64,000 nucleotides of DNA from contig QHWB01000062.1 of the NCBI GenBank assembly GCA_003222395.1, positions 124,001-188,000 of the forward strand, read 5' to 3'. The notes beneath the pieces are model-generated. The model was not told the DNA's origin. It searched no databases and was given only the letters and a program-made list of their open reading frames with translations. The position numbers were made by a program, and so were the translations under genes. Numbering within the stretch: the first letter of the stretch is position 1; the number at the start of each line of letters is the position of its first letter. This stretch comes from Acidobacteriota bacterium. GTDB taxonomy: Bacteria > Acidobacteriota > Vicinamibacteria > Vicinamibacterales > CAVVIG01. This document shows positions 27,118 to 34,448 of this stretch, one piece after another.

Positions 27118-27759
27118 ATGGCCCGCCGGAAGTTCCGGTCAGCGCTGCTGCTGCTCGTCACGGCCGCATGCGGCTCGCGCGACACGCTCACATCTCCGTC
27201 GGCAACCCCGACACCAATCCGCCGCGTCGTCGTGCTCGGCGACAGCCTTGCCGTGTCGCCGTCGATTGAGGACAGTTTTCCGTCGCAGCTGCAGGCACGC
27301 GTCGAAGCGCAGCGCCTTCGCTGGACGGTCGTCAACGCCGGCGTCAACGGAGACACGACGGTCGACGGGCTGCGGCGTCTCGACCCGCTGCTCACCAGTG
27401 ACGCCGGCGTGCTCGTCGTGGAGCTCGGTGCGAACGACGGCTTGAAAGGAGTAGCCGTCTCGACGATCGAGCAGAATCTTCTGGCGATCGTCCAGCGCGC
27501 GCGCGAGCGGAACGTTCGTCCGCTCTTATGCGGGATGGAGACGCCGCCGACGTACGGCCTGGACTACTCGGTCGCGTTTCACTTCATTTTTCCTACCCTT
27601 GCGCAGCAGCAGTCCGTTCCGCTCGTTCCTTTTCTGCTCGCCGGGGTCGCGCTGGCTCCCGATCTCAACGGATCGGACCTCGTGCACCCGAATGCGGCAG
27701 GCGCGCGCCGCATTGCCGAAACCGTATGGACGTATCTGGGGCCGATGCTTCAGAACTGA
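27118..27759 (+). CDS. GDSL-family lipase/arylesterase (TesA-like)
   Basis: 213 residues. The N-terminus (MARRKFRSALLLLVTAACGS) resembles a lipoprotein signal with Cys at 18. The SGNH-hydrolase blocks are complete: VVVLGDSLAVS (block I with the catalytic Ser), NAGVNGDTTVDGL (block II), VVELGANDGLKG (block III) and DLVHPNAAG (block V with Asp and His). The order and spacing fit the TesA-type thioesterase/arylesterases, which act on short acyl esters in the periplasm or at the outer membrane. Length is typical for the family. Confidence 0.88.
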   Translation: MARRKFRSALLLLVTAACGSRDTLTSPSATPTPIRRVVVLGDSLAVSPSIEDSFPSQLQARVEAQRLRWTVVNAGVNGDTTVDGLRRLDPLLTSDAGVLVVELGANDGLKGVAVSTIEQNLLAIVQRARERNVRPLLCGMETPPTYGLDYSVAFHFIFPTLAQQQSVPLVPFLLAGVALAPDLNGSDLVHPNAAGARRIAETVWTYLGPMLQN

Positions 27760-28142
27760 TTTTCTCCCTCGTCACCTCAATCGTTTCTTCGAGCAGACGC
27801 TATCCATCCGCGGGGCACCGAATGTCCCAGATGAAGACAGCGGGCACCGGAGTTCTCGTCGCCTCGATTCCGAGGCTTCGTCTTCATCAGTGCCATGCGG
27901 AAATGGCCCGTTCGGCGTCGGCCGGTTTCAGGATGTCACGCTGCTCATTCTGAGCAATTCCTTACCGTTCCACGGCCAGGCAGCACCTTCGCTCAGAAGG
28001 CGCTGACGAGCGCGCGAGCGCCGTGCCACGCCGGAGGCCGGCGCTTCAATTGCACATCGACGATTCGCCAGTGAAGGCCGCTTTACGTGCATACCTAACC
28101 CGACGAGCGGTGGTGACGGTGATAGCGCTTAGGAGGAATCGA
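27760..28142. other. Gene-free stretch between the lipase and PEP-CTERM genes
   Basis: I see no protein-like frame. The end carries AGGAGG for the next gene. A GATGAAGAC/GTCTTCATC inverted pair about 40 bp apart lies near 27830-27890, without evident meaning. Confidence 0.4.
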
Positions 28143-28793
28143 ATGAGGCTGCGCCTGTTTCTGCTGGCGGCCGTCAGTTGTCTGGGCGCGGTGCCGTATG
28201 CGTTCGCCGACCCAATCGCGATCAGTCGCGGAACGGTGGCGTTGGCATCGCCATTCAGCGGCTTGGATCCGCCGTTCGGCTTCGAGCTCTTCGGAAACGA
28301 CACCGCCATCGCGGTCGAAACCTTCGCGCAGGGAACGCCGGCCGTCGGTGCCGGCACGCGGGTCGATCTCAGCACGACCGTTACACCGTCGCAATTCCTC
28401 AACCATCCATTGCGTGAGACGGTCAACGGCGCGCAATTCGACGTCTTCCTCAGCGGCGGCCTCAATTTCAACGCGACGCCGTTTATCGTTCCCGCCACGA
28501 TTTCTGGTTCGTTCAGCACTCTCTTCACGATGAGCGGCGTGCTCTCTGGATTCTCCGATCGCGACCGCGCGGGGCTGCCGCTGTTTACGGCGAACCTGGC
28601 GGGCCACGGAACGGCATCGCTCGTGTCGCTCCGGGACACCGGCGGCGGCAGCTTCCTTGTGGGCAGCACGGTATTCACCTTCAGCCCGGCGCCTGTGAGC
28701 CCAACGCCCGAACCACGGACGCTCGTGATGCTGGTCGCCGGTCTGGCGTTCGGCGCATTGTCCCTTCGGCGGCGCGCGGTTGCTCCAAAGTGA
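28143..28793 (+). CDS. PEP-CTERM sorting-domain protein
   Basis: 216 residues from ATG 28143, with AGGAGG 6 nt upstream. Signal peptide MRLRLFLLAAVSCLGAVPYA plus FA; the mature part is a beta-rich, low-charge protein (LASPFSGLDPPFGFELFGND, VSGSFSTLFTMSGVL-like strands). The C-terminus is a clear PEP-CTERM signal: PEP in PTPEPRTL, a hydrophobic helix (VMLVAGLAFGALSL) and a terminal RRRA cluster. PEP-CTERM proteins are processed by exosortase and sent to the surface or an extracellular matrix. No exosortase gene lies in this window. Confidence 0.85.
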   Translation: MRLRLFLLAAVSCLGAVPYAFADPIAISRGTVALASPFSGLDPPFGFELFGNDTAIAVETFAQGTPAVGAGTRVDLSTTVTPSQFLNHPLRETVNGAQFDVFLSGGLNFNATPFIVPATISGSFSTLFTMSGVLSGFSDRDRAGLPLFTANLAGHGTASLVSLRDTGGGSFLVGSTVFTFSPAPVSPTPEPRTLVMLVAGLAFGALSLRRRAVAPK

Positions 28794-28839
28794 GCTCTTC
28801 CCACTTCCGCTTCGAGAACGGCGGCGGCAACGCGTTCCA

Positions 28840-29058
28840 TCAGTCGGGTACTAGATGATGCCGCATCGCGAACATCGCGAGCTCCAGCCGATTGCGCACG
28901 TGGCACTTGTGATAGACGTTTGACAGGACGTTCTTGACGGCCTGTTCGGTCAGACCGAACTCCTGCGCCATCTGGCGATTCTTCCATCCGGCGACGACGC
29001 CGCGCACGACATCGCGCTCACGCGGCGTCAGGTCGATGTGCCGTGACGTGTTGCCCAT
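28840..29058 (-). CDS. Stand-alone LuxR-type HTH regulator
   Basis: 72 residues from ATG 29058 (GAGGA 7 nt upstream); an ATG at 29115 would add 19 residues without known features. The LuxR C-terminal HTH domain is complete: LTPRERDVVRGVVAGWKNRQ, AQEFGLTEQAVKNVLSNVY, KCHVRNRLELAMFA. The receiver or sensor domain normal for NarL/LuxR proteins is absent. It could be a true single-domain regulator or the rest of a response regulator. It is convergent with the PEP-CTERM gene. Confidence 0.7.
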   Translation of the reverse strand: MGNTSRHIDLTPRERDVVRGVVAGWKNRQMAQEFGLTEQAVKNVLSNVYHKCHVRNRLELAMFAMRHHLVPD

Positions 29059-29238
29059 CTTCGGTCCTCGTCCGTCCCCAACCGGCGTATGCCCCAGCTG
29101 TCTCGACGCCTGCATGAGCGGTCAAGGTCAGACCGATGCGGCGCCATGCGCGGTACCAAGCAAGTTGCGCACCGCAAGCGCATCAAGAACCGCCCTCACC
29201 GCTGCCGTCTGACGCCGCCTGGCCGGGCCGGCGAATCG

Positions 29239-29254
29239 GCAACCCAGGGGTTGC
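29239..29254. promoter_or_regulatory. Operator 1 of the SRPBCC-arsR operon
   Basis: GCAACCC and GGGTTGC are separated by AG. With its flanks it shares the pattern GGCAACCNNNNGGTTGCA with operator 2, exactly 42 bp away. It overlaps the -35 hexamer. Confidence 0.6.
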
Positions 29255-29279
29255 ACAATTCGGCCGCCTCGTATACGAT
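29251..29279 (+). promoter_or_regulatory. Promoter of the SRPBCC-arsR operon
   Basis: TTGCAC (29251-29256) and TACGAT (29274-29279) are 17 bp apart. Transcription would start near 29286, inside operator 2 and about 13 nt before the ATG. Confidence 0.5.
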
Positions 29280-29280
29280 G

Positions 29281-29296
29281 GCAACCACGAGGTTGC
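29281..29296. promoter_or_regulatory. Operator 2 of the SRPBCC-arsR operon
   Basis: GCAACC and GGTTGC are separated by ACGA. The site covers the predicted transcription start. Its same-face spacing to operator 1 (42 bp, about four helical turns) suggests cooperative binding, most likely by the ArsR protein encoded downstream. Confidence 0.6.
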
Positions 29297-29298
29297 AT

Positions 29299-29799
29299 AT
29301 GTCCATTGTGAACAGCACAGATCGCATCGAGAAGCAGGTCCTGCTGCGCGCGCCGCGCGCGCGTGTGTGGAGGGCGATCGCCGACGCCGAGGAGTTCGGC
29401 GCCTGGTTCGGCGTGAAGTTCGACGCGCCCTTCAAGGTGGGCGCGCTCCAGCGAGGCGTGCTGGTCGGGACCACCGTCGACGCCAACGTGGCGAAGATGC
29501 AGCGGGACTACAAGGACGTCCCGTTCGAGATCACGATCGACCGGATCGAGCCGGAGCGGATCTTCGCGTTCCGGTGGCATCCGTTCGCGATCGAGCGAGG
29601 CGTCGACTACTCGGCCGAACCGACGACGCTCATCACCTTCGCGCTCGAGGAAGTCCCGAACGGCACGCTGCTCACCGTGACCGAATCGGGCTTCGATCGC
29701 ATCCCGCTCGAGCGGCGCGCCAAGGCGTTCGCGGCGAACGAGGGTGGATGGACGATACAGATGACGCTGATCGAGAAGTATCTTGCGAACAACGCGTAA
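29299..29799 (+). CDS. SRPBCC (AHSA1-like) domain protein
   Basis: 166 residues from ATG 29299. The AHSA1/START-like fold is evident: IEKQVLLRAPRARVWRAIAD, AEEFGAWFGVKFDAPF, RIEPERIFAFRWHPF, PTTLITFALEEVPNGTLLTVTESGFD and a C-terminal helix with GGWTIQMTLIEKYL. Such proteins bind hydrophobic ligands in a helix-grip pocket and are commonly paired with ArsR regulators. The downstream arsR gene overlaps its 3' end by 17 bp. Confidence 0.9.
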   Translation: MSIVNSTDRIEKQVLLRAPRARVWRAIADAEEFGAWFGVKFDAPFKVGALQRGVLVGTTVDANVAKMQRDYKDVPFEITIDRIEPERIFAFRWHPFAIERGVDYSAEPTTLITFALEEVPNGTLLTVTESGFDRIPLERRAKAFAANEGGWTIQMTLIEKYLANNA

Positions 29800-30133
29800 C
29801 TCCAGGAAGGCGAACGCGGCGTTCATCGGAGCGGCGCCGGTGTTTGCGGCGCTGGGCGACGAGACCCGGCTGCGCCTGGTCTCGCGCCTCAGCCACGACG
29901 GTCCGATGTCGATCGCGAGACTCGCCGACGGCTTCGACATCACGCGTCAGGCGATCACCAAGCACCTGCGCGTGATGGAAGACGCCGGCCTCGTGCGCAG
30001 CGAGCAGCAGGGGCGCGAGAGCGTCTGGCAATTGGAACAGAAGCGGCTCGCGGACGCGCGCCGGCAGCTGCAGACGATCGCGGCGCAGTGGGACGAGACA
30101 CTCGACCGGCTGAAGAGCTTCGTCGAACGCTGA
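29783..30133 (+). CDS. ArsR-family transcriptional regulator
   Basis: 116 residues if the TTG at 29783 is the start; a later GTG is possible. The winged HTH is complete: PVFAALGDETRLRLVSRLSH, SIARLADGFDITRQAITKHLRVMEDAGLVRSEQQGRESVWQL, followed by a C-terminal helix (LQTIAAQWDETLDRLKSFV). No metal-binding CxC motif is present, so it belongs to the metal-independent ArsR-SRPBCC type. It most likely represses its own operon through the two GGTTGC operators upstream of the SRPBCC gene. Confidence 0.88.
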   Translation: MRTTRNSRKANAAFIGAAPVFAALGDETRLRLVSRLSHDGPMSIARLADGFDITRQAITKHLRVMEDAGLVRSEQQGRESVWQLEQKRLADARRQLQTIAAQWDETLDRLKSFVER

Positions 30134-30149
30134 TTCGTGCGAGCGATCG

Positions 30150-31352
30150 TCAGTGCGTAAACGTTCTCGCTTCCGAGAATGCAACGTCGCCTGCTCGTGA
30201 GATCGACCAGACGCGCCAGTACCATTCGCCGCGCGTGGTCCACAGCCGGCCTGTCGAAAGTTCGCCGCGCCCCGCCGGCCGCCGCGGCCGGCTGAGGAAC
30301 AGACGCGCGTCGTCCTCATAGGCGAACTCGGCGATTTCAGCGACGACATCGTCGGACGCGCTCGACTGCCAGACGAACGTCCCGAACCGCTGGCCACTCG
30401 CTGGAAGCGGAAGTTCGCCGGTGATTGGCGACAGCAGCATCGCCGGGATCGGCAGCGCACGAACTTGCTGTTCCGGCGTCAGCAGACTCCCAAGCCGCGA
30501 CGCGTCCCTCATGAACTCATCGTTCGAGATCGGATCGCGCGCGGCGACGAGCAGCTGCCATTGGACGGAAGGCTTCCGCAGAACGAGCAGCAGACGGGTG
30601 TGACCAAGAGTCGTGTTCGCGTCGTACGCCGCATTCACCGATGCGATGGCGAGCTTCTCGTTCCCCCACACACCGCACGGCTGTATTCCACCGGCCTTGA
30701 TCGTTTCCCGACGCGGTCGCGTGGACGGAAGTCGCTCGGGGTCGGCGTACGACTGCACCACGCCGAGGTCGCCTTCGAGGTGCGCTGCGGCGACTGTTGG
30801 CACGATTTGCTCGAGCCCTCCGTACAGCGGCGGCGCCGGCGGTCCGTTCGGACATCGCGGCGGCTTCGACGCAAGGATCCTCGCCGCCGCGTGGTTCGGT
30901 GACAAGGCAAACAAATACGTCCATCCGCGTTCGGGTCCGAGCAACTCGTCGAAAGCTCCCGTGACGCGAATGAACTGCTGTCGCAGCGTCGGCTCCTGAC
31001 CGATTCCCTCGAAGCGTCCCAGCGGCGTCGTGATGCCGTCCATCACGCCGAAATTGTCGAAGACGATCACGTCGGGCGCGGCGCTGCGCGCGACCGCGTC
31101 GAAGAAGGTTGCCGCGAAGTTCTTTGCCGGAAACGCCTCGACCGTCAGTTGAAATCCGCGTGTCGTCGACTCTCGCTCGAAGTTGAAGGGCACCGTTGCT
31201 CTGGGTGTATCGCGGCGATAGGGCGAGCCGACCTTCCAAATCCGGATCGGGTCACCGATCGCGGCATGCGGCGCGACCGACAGAACGACCGCGGCGGCAA
31301 TACACGGCGCGAGTACGACAGGGTTTCGCAATCGGCGGCAGGACGAGGCCAT
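30150..31352 (-). CDS. Secreted protein of unknown function
   Basis: 400 residues from ATG 31352, with GGAGG 5 nt upstream. A signal peptide (about 1-33, ending near HAAIGDP) is followed by segments that recall periplasmic solute-binding folds: VEAFPAKNFAATFFDAVAR, PDVIVFDNFGVMDG, NEKLAIASVNAAYDA, LLLVLRKPSVQWQLLVAARDP. The last 100 residues look like a fibronectin/Big-like beta domain (FGTFVWQSSASDDVVAEIAEF, WYWRVWSISRAGDVAFSE). I do not recognise a named family. The gene is convergent with arsR at 17 bp. Confidence 0.65.
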   Translation of the reverse strand: MASSCRRLRNPVVLAPCIAAAVVLSVAPHAAIGDPIRIWKVGSPYRRDTPRATVPFNFERESTTRGFQLTVEAFPAKNFAATFFDAVARSAAPDVIVFDNFGVMDGITTPLGRFEGIGQEPTLRQQFIRVTGAFDELLGPERGWTYLFALSPNHAAARILASKPPRCPNGPPAPPLYGGLEQIVPTVAAAHLEGDLGVVQSYADPERLPSTRPRRETIKAGGIQPCGVWGNEKLAIASVNAAYDANTTLGHTRLLLVLRKPSVQWQLLVAARDPISNDEFMRDASRLGSLLTPEQQVRALPIPAMLLSPITGELPLPASGQRFGTFVWQSSASDDVVAEIAEFAYEDDARLFLSRPRRPAGRGELSTGRLWTTRGEWYWRVWSISRAGDVAFSEARTFTH

Positions 31353-31581
31353 ATCGACCTCCAGGAAAATCCGAGTCAGGGAAACGAGACCGATGCGAAG
31401 CGCGCGGCGCGAACGGCCGAATCGCCGCCGCGACGATCTACCTCGCAACGATATCTACTCCGTGATGATATCAGCGCGCTCGCGCCATGTGACGTCGTCC
31501 AGTGTCATCTCATCATTGTTGGCCGGAAGCCCAGGCTGACGAACTGAACGTGGCTGGATCCACAATAGACCGCCGAAGGAA

Positions 31582-32151
31582 ATGAACCACATCGACCTCT
31601 TCATCCTGGACATGACCGAATGGGCCTGTCGTAAGTTTCAGCTCCTGACGGGCAAGACGAACGTGTGGCTTGCCGTGCAGCTCACGAATCTGAGCATCAT
31701 CGTGTACTTCGTGTGGGCCGGTTTGTATTTCTGGAGCACCGAGCTCTGGCTGCGAGTCCTCGTCGGGCTGTTCTGCGGCGGCGTGTTCTATGCGCTGACG
31801 CAGACGATCTTCAAGGTGTCCATCGAGGAGTACGAAGCCAACGCGTATCGGCGCGTGGCGAAGGGCTTCAGGAATCCGAGACGCGTGCGGGATGCACAAC
31901 TCCGAATGTCGTTCGTGACGCTTGCGATCCTGCTCTGGTATCCGGTTGCGCTCGTTTATTTCAATCTTCGCGTCCGCATCGTCCTGCTCAGTTATTTCCT
32001 CGTCCTGTTGACGACGGTGCTGCTGTATCTGCTGGCCTGCGATCCGCTTCCGCCGTGCGCCGGCAAAGTACGAGAGTGGATACTCGTCATCGCGGCAGGG
32101 CAAAGACAAAGATCCCGTTCGCACTCTGCGCAATTTTCTTCTCCGGCGTGA
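31582..32151 (+). CDS. Hypothetical multi-pass membrane protein
   Basis: 189 residues from ATG 31582 (GAAGGAA just upstream). Four hydrophobic segments are seen: LAVQLTNLSIIVYFVWAGLYF, VLVGLFCGGVFYALTQTIF, FVTLAILLWYPVALVYF and IVLLSYFLVLLTTVLLYLLA. A charged cytoplasmic loop (VSIEEYEANAYRRVAKGFRNPRRVRD) lies between helices 2 and 3. The last part overlaps the 3' end of the convergent PQQ gene by 65 bp. The family is unknown to me. Confidence 0.7.
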   Translation: MNHIDLFILDMTEWACRKFQLLTGKTNVWLAVQLTNLSIIVYFVWAGLYFWSTELWLRVLVGLFCGGVFYALTQTIFKVSIEEYEANAYRRVAKGFRNPRRVRDAQLRMSFVTLAILLWYPVALVYFNLRVRIVLLSYFLVLLTTVLLYLLACDPLPPCAGKVREWILVIAAGQRQRSRSHSAQFSSPA

Positions 32152-33805
32152 GGTCCGCTGGAATCGTCGTCACCCACTGTCCGCCTCCGGTGCCGACCGG
32201 TACCGCGAGGTATTGCCTGCCGCCGACAGCGTAGGTGATCGGAAAGCCTTGCACCGACGTCGGCAGCCGTGTCTGAAACAGAATGTCGCCGCTCGCGGCG
32301 TCGTGCACGTAGAGATATCGGTCGTAGTCGCCGACCACGACGAGGCCGCCGCCGGTCGTGAGCGCGGCGGTGTTGGGCGGCGTTCGCGTGCGGTGACGCC
32401 AGAGAATGCTGCCGTCCCGCGCGTGCATCGCGAGGAACTCGCCGATTCCGTCGCGGCTTTCCGGGTGGATCAGGTTCGTACGCCGCACGCCGCCGGATCC
32501 GCCGCCGCCTTCCTCGCGCTTGATGTCGCTGCCGAACGTGCCTCGCTCGCAGCTCAGTAAGAGCGGGATGTAGAACGCCTGCGTGTCCGGGTGGTACGCC
32601 ATCGCGCGCAGGCTCTTGAAGCCGCTCGAGCTCGGGCAGAATTCCAGAGGCACACCCGGCTGCGGAATCTTGTTCGGCCGATAGGTCACTTTCCCCGTTC
32701 GAGTATCGACGTCGACCACGTTCTGATAGCGCAGGTCGTGCGCGCTGACGAACGCGCCCGTCCTGCGATCCAGCTCCCACAGAATCGCCAGCTTGCCCAT
32801 CGTGAACACCGACTGGCGGCCGTTGAAATCGATGAGGATGCGCTCGAACGCTTCGTCGAGGTCGTGCGTCTCGCCGGGAATGTGCTGGTAGTACCAGACG
32901 ATTCGTCCGGTCGCCGGATCGATCGCGAGCGTGCAGTTCGTGTAGAGCGCGTCGCCGTCGGTCCCGCGCGCGAATCGCGTCCACGGCTTGGCCTGCGCGG
33001 TGCCCCAGTAAATAAGGTTGGTCGCCGGATCGTAGCTGCCGGGCATCCACGCGTCGCCGCCCGCCCGGAACATGAGCGGCAGCTCGCCCCAGCTGTCGCC
33101 GCCCGGTTCGCCGGGCCTGGCGATCGTCGGCGTGCGCCACACTTCTCTGCCGGTTCGCGCGTCGTGCGCCGAGATGAAGCAGACGTCGTTCTTGTAGCGT
33201 TGGCACCCGGTGACACCGGCGACGACGAGTCCTTTCACGACGATCGGTCCGCTCGAATAGGTGTAACCGAGCTTGCTGTCGGCGACCCGATGGTCCCACG
33301 CGACCGCGCCGGTTCGCGCGTTCAGCGCGACGAGATGCGCATCCGCAGTGGCGACGTACACGTTGTCGCCGTAGATGGCGAGATTTCGCATCGGCGACGT
33401 GCGCGGGGCGCCGTCCGCGGAGGTGGCGGCGTACTCCCACAACAGATCGCCGGTTGCGGCATCGAGCGCCTGCGCGCCGCCGCCGGGACTCGGCACGTAC
33501 ATCGTGCCGTTGGCGACGAGCGGCGTCGGCTGACTTAGCCCGGGCTTGAGGCCCCACGACCACGCGAGCTGGAGTTGATGAACGTTCTGTTTGTTGATTT
33601 GCTTCAGCGGGCTGTATCCCCATCCGTCGAGCGTGCGCCGCCAGTTCGGCCAATCCGCAGGATCGGGAGTGAGCAGCATTTGATCGGTGATTGGCGTAAA
33701 GTTTCGACCCTGAAATGCGCCGAGCCCGATCGCGACGCCGGCGGCGAGACGGCACCCGAGGAGAATCACGACGATGTCCGTGAAGACGCGCGCTCGACGT
33801 GTCAT
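32087..33805 (-). CDS. PQQ-binding-like beta-propeller quinoprotein (glucose/alcohol dehydrogenase type)
   Basis: 572 residues from ATG 33805 with AAGGAG 7 nt upstream. Signal peptide about 1-28. The body is an eight-bladed quinoprotein propeller with repeated Trp-docking strands: DWPNWRRTLDGWGYSPLKQI, LQLAWSWGLKPG, VPSPGGGAQALDAATGDLLWEY, LVALNARTGAVAWDHRV, ARTGREVWRTPTI, CTLAIDPATGRIVWYYQHIPGETHDLDEAFE and SGDILFQTRLP. It lacks the vicinal Cys-Cys of methanol dehydrogenases in the segments seen. It probably oxidises an alcohol or sugar in the periplasm. Its 5' end overlaps the divergent LamG gene by 32 bp. Confidence 0.88.
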   Translation of the reverse strand: MTRRARVFTDIVVILLGCRLAAGVAIGLGAFQGRNFTPITDQMLLTPDPADWPNWRRTLDGWGYSPLKQINKQNVHQLQLAWSWGLKPGLSQPTPLVANGTMYVPSPGGGAQALDAATGDLLWEYAATSADGAPRTSPMRNLAIYGDNVYVATADAHLVALNARTGAVAWDHRVADSKLGYTYSSGPIVVKGLVVAGVTGCQRYKNDVCFISAHDARTGREVWRTPTIARPGEPGGDSWGELPLMFRAGGDAWMPGSYDPATNLIYWGTAQAKPWTRFARGTDGDALYTNCTLAIDPATGRIVWYYQHIPGETHDLDEAFERILIDFNGRQSVFTMGKLAILWELDRRTGAFVSAHDLRYQNVVDVDTRTGKVTYRPNKIPQPGVPLEFCPSSSGFKSLRAMAYHPDTQAFYIPLLLSCERGTFGSDIKREEGGGGSGGVRRTNLIHPESRDGIGEFLAMHARDGSILWRHRTRTPPNTAALTTGGGLVVVGDYDRYLYVHDAASGDILFQTRLPTSVQGFPITYAVGGRQYLAVPVGTGGGQWVTTIPADLTPEKKIAQSANGIFVFALPR

Positions 33806-34436
33806 CGCTTCGCTCCTTGCTGCTTCCGGCGTCATTCTAATCGGTGCCGACGCCGAGCTGTGGACCTTCGATCGCCTCGATGGCATCGGCGGCCACGAGA
33901 CGACGGTCGTCGGCGACCCGCGGGTGATCGATACGCCGATCGGCAAGGCGATCGCCTTCGACGGCGTCCATGATGCGCTCGTCGTCGGCGTCCATCCGCT
34001 GGCCGGAGCGTCGACGTTCACGTGGGAGGCCATCTTCCGTCCGGACGGAGGCGAGCCGGCACAGCGGTGGTTCCATCTGCAGCAGACCGGCAGCGACGAC
34101 CGCATGTTGTTCGAGCTCCGGATCGTCGGAGGGCAATGGTATTTCGACAGCTACGTGCACAGCGGCGCTGCCGAAAAGGCGCTCATCAATCCCGAACGCC
34201 TTCACGCGCTCGGAGAGTGGTATCACGTGGCAGCCGTGTACGACGGCCGCGAGTTCCGGAACTACGTGAACGGCGTGCAGGAAGGCGCGGCCCAGATTCG
34301 TCTCGATCCCCAGGGTCCGGGCCGCTCGTCGATCGGGGTGCGGATCAATCTGGTGAATTACTTCAAGGGCGCAATTCGCGCCGCGCGCTTCACGCGCCGC
34401 GCCCTCGCGCCGGCGGAGTTCCTGCCGATCCGCTGA
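33774..34436 (+). CDS. Secreted LamG/concanavalin-like protein
   Basis: 220 residues from ATG 33774, with GAGGAG about 10 nt upstream. Signal peptide MSVKTRARRVIASLLAASG plus VILIGADA. The rest is one LamG-like jelly-roll domain: GKAIAFDGVHDALVV, FTWEAIFRPDGG, RMLFELRIVGGQWYFDSYV, LGEWYHVAAVYDGREFRNYVNG and the closing FKGAIRAARFTRRALAPAEF. Such domains bind carbohydrates or proteins outside the cytoplasm. It overlaps head to head with the quinoprotein gene. Confidence 0.8.
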   Translation: MSVKTRARRVIASLLAASGVILIGADAELWTFDRLDGIGGHETTVVGDPRVIDTPIGKAIAFDGVHDALVVGVHPLAGASTFTWEAIFRPDGGEPAQRWFHLQQTGSDDRMLFELRIVGGQWYFDSYVHSGAAEKALINPERLHALGEWYHVAAVYDGREFRNYVNGVQEGAAQIRLDPQGPGRSSIGVRINLVNYFKGAIRAARFTRRALAPAEFLPIR

Positions 34437-34448
34437 GCAAACCCTTTT

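Noticed and set aside
27830-27890. GATGAAGAC/GTCTTCATC inverted pair as an operator
   Set aside because: The spacing of about 40 bp and lack of a nearby promoter or regulator gene make chance pairing more likely.
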